Assembly (NCBI GenBank): GCA_013365365.1
Contig: JABVXU010000165.1
Location: 45,041-109,040, forward strand
Length of the DNA stretch: 64,000 nt
Reading direction: 5' to 3'
Origin: Cruorifilaria tuberocauda
Taxonomy: Eukaryota; Nematoda; Chromadorea; Rhabditida; Onchocercidae
Positions 1-11,919 of the stretch are shown one piece after another (within the stretch, counting starts at the first letter, position 1; each line of letters begins with the position of its first letter). The notes under the pieces are model-generated. The model was not told the DNA's origin, made no database searches, and worked only from the letters and a program-made list of their open reading frames with translations. Both the position numbers and the translations under genes were made by a program.

Positions 1-46
1 GCCTATTATACCAGCGATTCCGCCATTGATGATTTTTGGTAGGTAC
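1..46 (-). CDS. Mitochondrial carrier (SLC25, glutamate-carrier-like), partial
   Basis: One exon is visible, cut by the left edge of the window. On the minus strand a splice acceptor (CCTTAG) ends at base 47, and from base 46 the frame reads one phase base and then YLPKIINGGIAGIIG. From memory of the family, this matches the start of the first transmembrane helix of the mitochondrial glutamate carriers SLC25A18/A22 (an L-P-x-K-L-I-N-G-G-I-A-G-x-I-G pattern), just before the first PxD signature, which would lie outside the window. These inner-membrane proteins exchange or co-transport metabolites. The upstream first exon (ending in phase 2) was not found and should lie on this strand between base 60 and about 2,900. 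The call rests on 15 residues, so another SLC25 member is possible. Confidence 0.55.
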
Positions 47-1323
47 CTAAGGAATTAACCACATTAAGCTGAAATTACTGTGGAGTTTGTAAAATAGTGA
101 AGGTCGAAATGAGTGGTAAAGTCATTTCTCGGATACCACGCATAAAATAATAAATCTTAGGTTGATACAAACCAAGTATCGAAGGATGATAAAAAAACTC
201 ACGCAAAATTTTGTGAAGAGTTTGATGTTTTTGCTTTATCCATGTTCTAAGATAAGAGAAAAATGATGCAACTGAAATTATGAAGATGTTCAAGATACAT
301 GAAACGCTTTCCCAAAAAGCGCCGTTAAAAATCATTTTTTATTTGTCTCATCCTAGACTTTCATTTACGAACAAAGCTCCCTTATTCATCTAAATAGTTT
401 CTAAAACCAACTTCTAAACTCCACTCTCTAAGGAAATGATGAAAAGACTGTAGCCGATAAAAATAATCATTGAAGATTAAATCATGTTTTTTTTCAAAAT
501 ATCCTTTTTCGAAAACTTGAACGAAAGCAAAGATCAATAATATTTTCACAACAGGAGAAGAATGTCTACCAGAGAATAAAAGATAACATTTATCCGATTT
601 TTACATCGACACAATGTAGGAAATGAAACATCAAAACTAATACCAATGAACTGATCTGATGATGAAGCGTATTAGGAATGGAAAATGAATAGTGGATGAT
701 AAGCTATTCATACTCTTTTAACCATGTTTTATAGAAAACCTAATATAGATGAATGCAAAATCAATTGAAGATTATATTTCCATCGCACAAGTTAATTATG
801 TGAAACTCTGTTAACAATCGAATGCTAGTACGACACCTTTTTTTGATCAAACATCTAACTGCTGTTTAATGTTTTAGGTTTATACACTTTTTTACAGAAG
901 ATGGACGAATGGGAAGGGAAGAAGGATTTGAGTTAAACAATATGGTTCTATCATGGAAAAGCTAACAAGCAGAGGATTTGCAAATTAAAAATACAAAATG
1001 CATACATGGTTTTCCGTCATATAGATATTGATATTTTCTAAATTTCACATCAGCCAAGTGTGACGATACTACCTTTCAAAATTCTCCCACCGCAGAAAAT
1101 TTTATAATCATATGAATATTAAAAACAGCATACAACCTTAATAAACATCTTCTCGGAATGATAACACATAAGACTGCTACTAATCACCTACTTAACTGCT
1201 ACAATTATCAAAATATTTGCCAGCTATCTAAAAGTTTAAATTATAGCACTTATTACCCCATTTAAATGCAGCAAACCTATTTTAAATCAAGTAGTTTTTT
1301 ATTCCGTTGAGAAAATATTTATA

Positions 1324-1343
1324 CATGTATCAGCTGATACATG
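1324..1343. repeat. 20-bp perfect palindrome with E-box centre
   Basis: The sequence CATGTATCAGCTGATACATG is its own reverse complement and centres on CAGCTG, a bHLH E-box core. It lies in non-coding DNA between two minus-strand genes. It may be a dimeric binding site or chance in A+T-rich DNA. Confidence 0.6.
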
Positions 1344-1965
1344 AAATAGAAATGGTGCATAATCCTTTTCCAAAAATTCCTGACGTTAAACACCAAACTT
1401 AGATGGTGAATAAATGATGCAGATTGCGGCACAAAATGTTCTTATCATCTATTTCTACTGAAAAACACATAGTTAACTTTGATAAGTAAAAAATTATTAC
1501 TCTACCACTATATACTAAGTGAATGAACGAGTCTTGCCACTTTTCGTTTATTCTCTGTTGTGATCAGTACATTAAAGCTTTTAATTTCGATTTACATACG
1601 CATTCTCTTACAAACCTTCCTTCATTCCAAGTACTCCAAATCCAGAATTACAACCAGTTGGTATACAAAATAAAAAGAAGCGTTATAGAACGACCCAAGA
1701 ACATAAATCAGGAGCTATTCTCTTTGAATACGCTTGCAAAATTTACTTGCCGTGCTTTCTATATTGTTGATGCTAAAAAAGAGGTTGTTTAAAATGATAT
1801 TGGCACTACGCTGAGAGAGTTAAATATTCTGCAAAAAAGCAAAAAAAAAACAAGGATCCTAACACACCACAACTCAAGTAATATTTCCATGAAACATCTT
1901 CACTGTGAAGCAAAAGCTCTGTTTTGAACGCACTGCATCTTGGAAAGAGTTTACGATACTGCAGC

Positions 1966-2011
1966 ATTATTACCAATGATTATTATTATTTCAAAATTAT
2001 TACCAATGATT
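1966..2011. repeat. 16-bp direct repeat, 30-base period
   Basis: ATTATTACCAATGATT occurs at 1966-1981 and again at 1996-2011, separated by a short ATT-rich spacer. It looks like a local tandem duplication. Confidence 0.6.
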
Positions 2012-2948
2012 TATGTAGTAAGTTTTCCGTAAAACGGCCATGTTATAACTTAAAATTTTCTTAATATCTTCTTTTTTTGATTATTATGAAGCATAAGAAC
2101 AGTATTTCACCGAGATGAAGAAAATCCGTAATGAAACAATGCAATAATATAGCAACGCCACATATATGGGAGCTGAACATCATCAATAACATCATTATTT
2201 GATACAATGGAAATTACATATTTCGCTTCAAACTTTCCCTCAAATACTTCTACTTAAACTAACTTGCGCAATACCTTCATAAATAAATATCTTTAAAACA
2301 CTATTGAAAATATCTGGAAAGCATCAATACTCTTCTTCCGCCTCCTGTTTAATTCCAGTATATTGAATAAACAAATTCAGTGCTTTGATGCGAAGTTATG
2401 TATTCTTAATGGCACTTCATATTAACGAAAAGAAAATTTGAAGTCCAGGAAATTGGAGAATATAGCACTAAATAAAGAGTTGTCACAAAAAATGTGGAAA
2501 TGCTTTTACCTAGGTCATCTTACACCAACAATATAAGTAAAGATAAATGCAAAAGAAAACGTTTACTTCCAACAACTAATTTCCGAAAGAAATAACGACA
2601 ACCAGCCAAAAATTTATATTGAATAGATAAATGCCTTAGTAATGAATGCAAGACTCAAAAAATTATGAAAAAACTTATAAATTATGAACTATAACTGAAA
2701 TTGGCCTAAAATTGAAGAGATTCAAGCAAAATAGGCACACTTGTCACGGCTCGCAAGAATAACTTTATCTATAAAACTTTGACAATCAAAAATAATACTT
2801 CCCGATTTCTAAAGAAGTTTTTGCCAATAATTTTGTGTGTTCTACAACAATACATAATCTCTACTCTGAAATAATGACATAAATTTGTTTTTGTACAGCA
2901 AATCTTACATTGAGATTCAATCTGCAAGATCGACGATGTTAACGAAAA

Positions 2949-5900
2949 TTACCTAATTTTAACACTAAAATCTGGCCATTTGCCTGCAGAACAGTGCAAA
3001 ACAGTGGTTTGGTCAATCACATTATTCGCGATATTTCGCACATAAACAACGATTCTAATGATTAAGTATCAACAACAACCCTGGCTTGTACGATCTCTAA
3101 CTGCGAATCAATTAACTGGATTTTCTTTATTCTTTTCGATCTACTTATCCAAACAGTTGATATACGTACACATATGCTATTCAGTATGATACTTGTCGCG
3201 AAAACTCCACCGACTGCAGAGCACAAACGTATGAGCATTTGCAGCAGCGAACTGCAGAAAAAAAATCATGTTATTTGACAGTAGTTACATTATTACTTGT
3301 GCTGAAAGCTTTTTATTTAGTTCTTACTTCAAAGTTAGTGAATTCAATGAATTTATAAAAATTTCATCGCAGAACACTAAAAATAACACTGTAAAAGAAA
3401 AACGAATTTATGGACCTTTCTAGATAAGATAAAAGACTTACGATTGAATGCGCCTAACTTCGATGACTGTTGCTGCAAATTCATAATGGATAATGATAGC
3501 TGCATGCTTATGAACATCTTTTTTGGGAGTTTTTTTCTGCAAATTATATTTTATTTTTTATTGTAACAGCAAACCCCTTTAGCTTCATCACACAAAAAAT
3601 CTACAAGCATTTAGCAGAAAGTCATGATTGAAATCAAAAGGCATTACGGGACTACCGTAAAATGCAATTAGTAATAAAATATCTCTAGAGAAATGTCTTT
3701 AACGGAATAATTTGAAAATATTCCCATAGAACCAAACCATGAACGTCACAGAATACTGATACGTAAGTGTAGAACCTCCAAAAAGGCCACTATGATATAT
3801 TCTCGTAGGTACAACCTTCAAAAAATAACGAAATTCGTCTATGCCTGAAAAAAGCACACTAGTACAACACATTAAAAAATTCTAAGCCACAAAAAAAATA
3901 TCAGAGAGAAATAATTACATTTATAAGGATTAAAATTTCTTTTTTAAGCAACGCGTGGTTTTGCGAAAAAAGTCAAAAAATAAATGATTCATTAAATGCA
4001 GCTAAAGGTTGAATCTAACCTGTCTCAGAAATTTGTTCTATCCCAGCCAGAGGAGTTACAAGACCGTATATTCTGGGACCAAAATTGAACCGTTCTATTC
4101 GATGAGAAATATTACCAGCTAAAATAACTACACTTGTTTGTAGCTATTAGTTAATTTTGAGCGACAATCCAAATTAAAAACGGTTTGATGATATAAGGTA
4201 TTCGTTTTCCTATTTCTACTACTTGGTCATATAAAGAAACCAATGATGAATTTGGATGAATAATGCCAACATATGTTATTTACAATACCAACAAAAACTA
4301 TAAAGTGGTACAGTAAATAACATTTGTTGACATCATTCATCAAAGAGATGCAGAAAAATATAGTAACATATTTCAGAAAGTAAATCTGAATAAAAAAACT
4401 TACGGCTAGAAATTCCACCAAAATGAGCAAAAATACCATCAATATCTAGATTTTTGCCAGTACTAACCACAAAACTATCACCTTTGACCTTGTTAACACG
4501 CATGCGACCATGTATACGGCAAGCGGTACCTTCGCTTTTCTCCGAATTACCTGAAAGCGGAAAACCGGCATATATCATTTAATTTCTTGATTTCAAATTA
4601 TGTCTTTAAAATGTCTCCCGGCAAAAAAGCAAAAAAAATTCAGTAAAGCCGAAATAGGATTTTTTCATTGTTTTAACATGATTTCTATATCAGACTTTAT
4701 GTCTTGGTACCAATTTTTTTTGAGAGGAAAATAGGATATTACGAATTTTATAAGCTATTTTATCCTTATTTTAACTCTAATAAATATCAGAAAAAGTTCT
4801 ATTATTCTGACAAAAATGAAACGCGTTATGCCCTTCACCATTACTTTTTGCTCTTTTGAAGCTTGATCAAATAAAGCTTACTTGCGATAACGTGAAATAC
4901 ATTAAATCCATTCCCAATTAATATCAATGTTCCACCGTCCAAAGATTGTTTTCGGTTTTTCTTCCTTTCCAACTGTATCGCATGCGCTTCCTCCCGCTGC
5001 TTTGTTTCTGCTTCAGTTTTCAAACCCTGCTCAACTCGTTCGCTGATAAATGTCATCTATAGAACCCGAACAATGCTCAGTAAGCAAATACTTCAGAAAT
5101 TATAAAGTGAAAACTGATTTACGACGTAAACTATAACTATCAGAACGAGAGAGAGGAATTAATCCCGTACTTTCAGGAAAAGTGATAGCAGTATGGCTAA
5201 TATTTCGGTAACTAAAAAAAATGCGATGCTTCAAAGTTCAAATATGTGATGTATCGAAAACGAATAGGATTACTTCGTCAAGACTTTTGAACAAGGTGGC
5301 TCCTTCTTTGGTATGACGCTGTACTTTCTTTAGTTCATTCCAATACATAGCTTCTTTTTCTGTAAATTCGAAACGCGTTGGATCATGTTTGAATTCATTC
5401 ATATAATTGAGTTCATGTGAGGCAGTACCAGTAATATGTGCCATCAAATTCGTACAAGGAGTTGCGACTATCATATCTAATTCCAATTCAGGATGCCTGA
5501 ATTTACAAAGAGGAAGTAAATACTTGGCTTATAAATTTCATCCAAAAAAAAAACGAATAACTTTGCATGAAGAGTGTACCAAAAAGCTCAAATGAAAAGA
5601 AACCATTTGCTTACTCATTAAAAGCTGTATCCACTGAGAATTTATAATAATGTCCTTCATTGGCGTAAAAATAATTCCTCAGTTCTCCAAACATCAACAC
5701 TACGATGATTAGAAATGATAAACTTGCAACTGCAAAATCAGTATTATTTGGCAGTGCACTAAACAAAAGGGCCGTTACTAAACAAACGACCTGTCCTTCC
5801 TTAGATTTCCGAAATTATTAAAGTTAAAGTCGAAGTGCTATAAAAAATGTGATTGACATCCAGTATTGAAACGCTTCTAATAAAAGATGTTTTACGTATA

Positions 5901-6285
5901 AATGTGGCATCATTCATAACCTTATTAAAACAGTGGAGCATTTGCCTATCGGTAACTTATCGCCTGATCAATCAGTTTCTACGCTAAGATTTCATTGGTC
6001 GATTTCAATCGTGCAATATTGGGTCTAAAAAGCTACGTTCATAGTTTCCATACATCAAGACTTTCTGGAAAACCTTAATATTTTTCTAGTTACATGAAAA
6101 TGGAAATAAGAAGGTAATGAAAAGCAAGAAGCAGATTTTGAAAGTAACTCACGGATTCCACCAGTAGCTCGCTTCTCCTCACTAACTTCATCCACAGTTT
6201 TGTTAAATGCATCAAAATCTCGAACAACTTCTTGAACCGTTGGACGTCTATGGCGAACTGTTGTACTTGGTAATAGCAACGACAT
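2949..6285 (-). CDS. ERGIC2: ERGIC2 / Erv41 homologue, complete
   Basis: Ten exons join with consistent phase into 384 aa (human ERGIC2 is about 377): 6285-6153, 5729-5615, 5496-5274, 5056-4936, 4550-4404, 4118-4020, 3844-3738, 3536-3442, 3251-3172 and 2983-2949. ERGIC2 cycles between ER and Golgi in COPII/COPI vesicles, paired with ERGIC3/Erv46. Visible features are an N-terminal DFDAF motif (residues 23-27), a first membrane helix (about 45-62), the lumenal TACRIHG motif in exon 5, a YFLKVVPT segment in exon 7, and a second membrane helix near the C-terminus (LIRLCSAVGGVFATSIIL). The ATG at 6285 was chosen because it gives a normal family N-terminus; the frame stays open upstream, but only from non-ATG codons. 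A possible trans-splice acceptor (GATTAG) lies 37 bases upstream. The short last exon (CKWPDFSVKIR then stop) is the least certain part. Confidence 0.9.
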
Positions 6286-9200
6286 GTTCACATCCAACGG
6301 CACTCTCCGCCCGTAAGGGCCACTAATCAAAGCAATTCTTCAAAACCGTTTCCGTTATATAGAGGCAATGTGTCGTGTGAAGAGTGTGTAAGGCTATGCG
6401 GAGAGTAGAGATAGAAGAATCTGAGGAGAGGTGAGGGATATAAGAGATAGTGAAGAAATGAAAGTTTCATGAGAACTCTAGGGAAATTACATTCACGTAT
6501 TCCTGATACAAGCTAGTCTCTACCGGCGGTATTTTGTAGCTACTGTGGGCAGGTCAGTGGGCAGATATCTGGTTCTGATAGTAAATAGTGAACTGTCGTG
6601 CTACATAACATTCATCGTATACAAAGCGCAGAATGATAAGTTCAGACTGATATCAGATCAAGTTTCTTACACAGATATGTCGTATGAAGGTACAGGAGGT
6701 AGTTGATGAGAATGCATGGAGGTTGCCACGAAGTGTCAGAGTTACCTTTAAACTTAGAAATTGTTAATGAAATGAGTCTGAAATAGGAACCTCAAAGCTT
6801 TGTAACCATTTAGGTTTATCTCTACTTCAGATAGTTGTTGTTGGCGGTTGTATTGTGTGAAAATACGATATGCAGTGGAGCTAAACAGTTTAATTTAAAC
6901 TTATCGAAAACATGCAGTATTTATTAACACACTTCGACGACGCAAGAACTTGAATATTGCATTTGGAAAAATCAATTACGTCGAATATTTTCGAAAGATA
7001 CATGTCGGCTGATTAAAACTCGAATATGAATTAAATGAATATTGTATGTCCTTACTTCTCTGGTAAACATAAGTTCTATAATGCTATGAAGTAATTTAAT
7101 GGCAGGTGCTATAATCAAAGTGAAATACTCGTCGCTGTTAGATTTAACGCTTTAGAATTCCAGAACTGGATTATTTTCAAATTTTTTAGTAATTAAATAT
7201 CTGGATTTTAGAGAAGAGAGATTTTAAGTTTTTATTAACTTGAACACTTCATAAATAGCTGAAAAAACAGGAAAGAAGTTCCAGTCTTTTCAACTTCTTC
7301 AAAGCATCAAGCTTAAAGGTGACATTTACTAGCTGAAGAAATCCTTTGCTCTTATAATTTAATCACTGACTAATTACAATTGTTTAATAACTCAATAAAA
7401 AAAAATTGAATATTTTGGTGTACCAATTGTATCGATCTATCCAAATTTGAGATGCAAATAATCGATATGTGGCTTCATATAATGACTCCATTCAGGTATA
7501 CAATATTAATCAGTTATTCCAGCTCGGTTGAAAAGGTACTGAATGTATAAGTATTTAAGGTACTTCAGTTGTCTAACTTGTCCTGCGATGCCTTTATTGA
7601 TTTAGGAAAGAAAAAACGGAATTCAGATTTACAAGTGAAATCGACAAAGAAAACTGAATTACAAGTGATTGAATGAAATAACATCTGTTTGGAGTGTTAA
7701 TTAAAACGCGATTTTTATACTATTACCAGAAAATAACTATTTATAGATTTTTCTTTACATATATATAACAATAGTCGTTACATGTCCTAGAATATTTACT
7801 TGTATCAGGAGATGTTAAGCATTTAGTAGAAATGTGAAATTGATATAGAACAATCGTAACATAGTATTTGTTTATTCCTATATCTTGCACATGAAGTTTG
7901 TTCTAACTGAACATTCGAAATTCAAAATTAACATAATTCTTTGAATTATGAGCGTAACAAAGTCATTTTTCTTAAATTATGATCTATTCAAGCCACAGCT
8001 TGCCATTCCTTATTCTTCTCTTTAGAATGATCAAAAAGAAATCATGTATATATTTCTCTACATTGATGACTGATATCTCTTCATATATCCGCATATTCTT
8101 TCTAAATATAAATGATAATAATTAGTCCTGAAAAACGTTCAAGTGGATTGATCTCTCGCTGTTAAATTACAATGTACGTCAGAAATCTTTGTCTCTAAAT
8201 GATGATTCTAATAATCTTAAATAGAAAATGGAAATTTTGAAAAAGATCCTTTCATTACTGTCTCCCCGAATTAAGATGCTTAGTTATATTTTACCCGTAG
8301 CATAAGCAATCTTTTTCAATCACCAGAAGTTAAAGCGGAAAAATAAAGATCATAATCTTTTTTCAAATCAAGAGATATCTGGAAGTCTGTCATATATTAA
8401 AATTTAACATCCTGCTGTCACTTTCGCACCTTTTTCTGTGAATTTTTTATCGAAATTTCTAAAATACTTATAAATTGGATTCATTAATACTTGTAAATTA
8501 AATCCCTAAACTACTTCCTTCTCTTGAAGACATCAGAGAAAAAAAGTTCCGGTGGATTATATGTTATGGAAGATTAGCAGAAAGATGTTATAAAGGTATT
8601 ATCACCCCAAATTGTATAATTTCTTTTTTCATTAAACTTTCACCACAAAGAATGTAATTTTATTAATTACTTGCAGCATGGCTGAATATTAGCTGCATTT
8701 CGTGTTGCAATGACCTGACTCGCAACTTTCTGGAGCATGTGTTCACTGCACATTATGTCGTCAGTTGTATTGCAGTTGTCCGCTAAACTGTTTCAAACTA
8801 TTTTATTGACCAATTCATATCCATCTTTTGTATTTTTTGTGAACAACTGGTGGCAAATAGCAGTCATTTGCGAGTAGTGGTCACCTTTTGTCAAACTACC
8901 TGATTATAATCATGCTTCACCTGAATAAAAAACTTGGTCTCTGCTAGAAGAAATTTGGAATTATGCTATAAAATTAGTGAATTAATGAAATACAATTAAC
9001 TTTTATGAAATCAAATCTTGCCAGAAGAAATTCGAAACAAAAATATTTTTCACTGCAGAAAATAAATCTTATCTTCGGATCGCAATTTGACGAATTTGCG
9101 CACCCGAAGTTCATAAAATTTAACAAGTCAGTTAGCATCAAGCGATCACAGCGCAGGTTTTATCTTCGTATCATCCATTCCTTTCTTTTGATTGAAAAAT

Positions 9201-11919
9201 GAATGAAGATCTGGTTTGATCTTTCGTATTAGTTATATTTAATCAAAAGTAGCACCAACATTGTCATTTGATATAATTATTGTAAGTTTCATTAATCTCG
9301 ACTGAATCAATGTTTATTGGAAGCTAAAATATCATCATATTAACGGTACTGCTGAACTTCACAACATGAGAAGAGTTGCGTCTCAGACTGATTTTGAATC
9401 TAATACATGTGGCAGCGAAATTTGCATAAAGTCTTTTACATTTTCACTGGAACTTATAAAAAACTTATTTGTAAGTTGATCGAACATATAGCTGGAAAAG
9501 TTTGGAGTAAATTTGGGGCAGACGAAATCTTCTGCAAATGTCCTTATAGTATGCCGCACATCATTTTCAATGTTGCTCTCCAAGCTGTTGTACGAAATTT
9601 TTATGTTATACTTATTGCACTATTTGGTTGAGTAATTTAGCATAATTTTGATTTTTCGCATGTAAATTCTATTTAATTTTCGAATGGTTATAAGCGGAGA
9701 ATTGATGATGTCTCTAGCTAGAGGTTAAGCAAAAATGCCGAAATTGGTGGTACTTCTCGGAATTTAGTACGACAGCCTTTACACTATATATTTTACTTCA
9801 ATCTTATTTCATCTCTGTAAATAATTAAAATTTAAATTGTAAATTCAACCGATTGCTTTCTAAAGATTTCCGAATTATCTCGAATAAAGGGCTTCCTACT
9901 AAGCAAACTTAAAGGTGTTCCTGTTATGCTTATTTTTATTTTTGTATTTCAATGTTCCATACTTTCGTTATTAAAATTTTTTGGTAACAAATGTCAAAAT
10001 AAAAAATCGTATAAAGATGCTACTGCTCAAACCTTCTTTAAATTAATCAATTGATTATTGAAATTTATTGGTTGAGTACTTTTCAGTTTGTCAGTAAATA
10101 ATATCAAAATATAATAAAATTAATGACAGCTACAATTAATGTACATATGAAGTTACATCCGGGTGTCTATTGCTCATAGGTATAAAGATATTTTAGTAAG
10201 AAAACAACGTATGAAAAAGAAGGTAGATGAAAAGAATGGGAATAGCGACAGGATGATACCGAGTGTATTACTGGCACCGATGCCTTGAAATTTACGAATA
10301 ACTGTGGCTGACTTCAATGGTATTGTTTATTCTCGCAATTACTTTTTCAGTACTAAAATTGTTGTGGAACAATAGCAAAAAAAATTTCTAACAACCAGAA
10401 AATGTTTTGTATCGGATGAATTTATTATAAAAGACATCATCAGTGAGTTTGCAACATGACCTTTCTGAATTTATGGTCTTTGTCTCTGTCAATAGCGTGA
10501 AGACTGTATCAGTTCTTCAAATCGAATTTTTCAGAATTTCAAGGTTCTACTTGAAATGTTCAACTTTAAAGGGTAAAAGGAAAGTAGTTTTAAACTTTGA
10601 GTCACATTCATAAGTAAGAATCATCCTTTTATATGCATATCATGCTTGCATCATACGTGGATAAAACTGCTTATAAATTTACGAGGATTTACAAAAAAGC
10701 CTGCACTTAATTATAGTGAAGAACTGTGGTATTTTTTTAGCTGCTGATATTAACAAACGTAAGTAACATAAGACTGAATAATACCAGTTAAAATTAAATA
10801 ATGATAATCATTCAGTGTTAGACAAATCTTGTCACGAGAAAACAGTAAACAGAATTTAAGACAATATGATGTTATAATCCTGAATAAATTTCGTATTATA
10901 CAAAACAGCAGCAAAAAATGATGAGCGACGAACTTTGTTATTAAAAATTTTAGTTCAGCCTTAACTGAACTACGATTGAATAAACTTTACAATCCACATG
11001 ATTAAGCAGCTAATCTGCTTAATTGAATGAGAACGAGAAAAAAGTCAGGATTACCATTTTAGATCTAATATTACATATTGCATATCGTTATTTACAACCA
11101 GATCATAAATATAATTTCATTTCTTGCAGTAATTCTTAAACTGAAAATCTGCTTGAAATTCATTATTGTTTATCGACCAATTAAAAACAATATCTTTTGC
11201 TTTCGAAATTACATCGTGATACATTGTGAAAAGTGAGGAAAAAGCGCACAGTTTTCTGCTTAACAAACTATAGATGACCTCGGTCTTTTCATTTTTTTAG
11301 AGGTTAACATGTTTATGACAAGAAATAAAATGACTTGAGTTAAAAATAATATCACATCTGTAAAACGACCAAATCATTCGCTAAAAAAATGAATGCATTG
11401 TATGTAGACAAAGTTCCGATGAAGCTGTAAAACTGTGCTAAATAAGAGCAATAGTTTAGCTGTGTCAAGGCGAAGCTTTTGCTTTCAGTGCTATTTGATT
11501 TATGGAATTTGGCTTAAGAACAAACAGAGCTGTACACAGCTGTGTGTATAAGAGAGATTCATAAACAACTTTCAGTGCTTTTGAGCCTTCTGCAAACTGT
11601 TTACCGGTTGAAATAGCATCGTAACTGCCATCACCAAAGATTTCTCCTGTTTTAATACAGTGTTTGGCCTTCATTTACATCATTTATTTTTTTGTGGATC
11701 ATGCTAATGATCTGTGCCATATTATTGATTTAAAGTGGAATTGAGGAAAAAGTTACATTACAATGGTACCGCAAGCTTTCTGATGTTCTTTGAGAGACTG
11801 AAACATGAATCATTCTTAAGTAATGTGATAGGCCGTGAGTAGCTTCAATTTCAGTGAATTTGGAAAAAAAACTCAGACTGGCTCTTTATCGGAGTATTGG
11901 ACATAACAGTGGTACTGCA
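6286..11919. other. 5.6-kb non-coding stretch between ERGIC2 and RASEF homologues
   Basis: The two flanking genes diverge, so their promoters should lie here. Bases 6396-6465 are strongly purine-rich (GAGAGTAGAGATAG-like), close upstream of the ERGIC2 start. Two minus-strand open frames have somewhat coding-like composition (9583-9383 and 11674-11465) but match no family I know. Nothing else was recognised. Confidence 0.5.
11465..11674 (-). CDS. Unidentified small ORF (69 aa), doubtful
   Basis: An ATG-initiated frame of 69 codons with balanced amino-acid use in its first half (TGEIFGDGSYDAISTGKQ and following) and a hydrophobic stretch near residues 45-55. An AAACAG acceptor-like site lies inside it (just before EIFGDG), so it could be the last exon of a spliced gene. 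I recognise no domain. It sits about 250 bases upstream of, and opposite to, the RASEF-like gene. Most likely chance, but better composed than other ORFs nearby. Confidence 0.15.
   Translation of the reverse strand: MKAKHCIKTGEIFGDGSYDAISTGKQFAEGSKALKVVYESLLYTQLCTALFVLKPNSINQIALKAKASP

Larger units (their letters stand above)
47..2948. other. Non-coding stretch between carrier and ERGIC2 homologue
   Basis: No convincing exon was found, although the first exon of the minus-strand carrier gene should be here. Open frames (for example minus 335-75 and plus 1523-1792) have A+T-driven composition and no recognisable domain. The stretch contains a 20-bp perfect palindrome at 1324-1343 and a 16-bp direct repeat at 1966-1981 and 1996-2011. 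Confidence 0.5.

Noticed and set aside
75..335. 86-codon minus-strand ORF near the carrier fragment
   Set aside because: It contains a donor-like site but no join to the carrier exon in phase, and its composition is low-complexity hydrophobic.
9383..9631. Overlapping ORFs on both strands
   Set aside because: Both are short, mirror each other and lack splice support or domains; at most one could be real.
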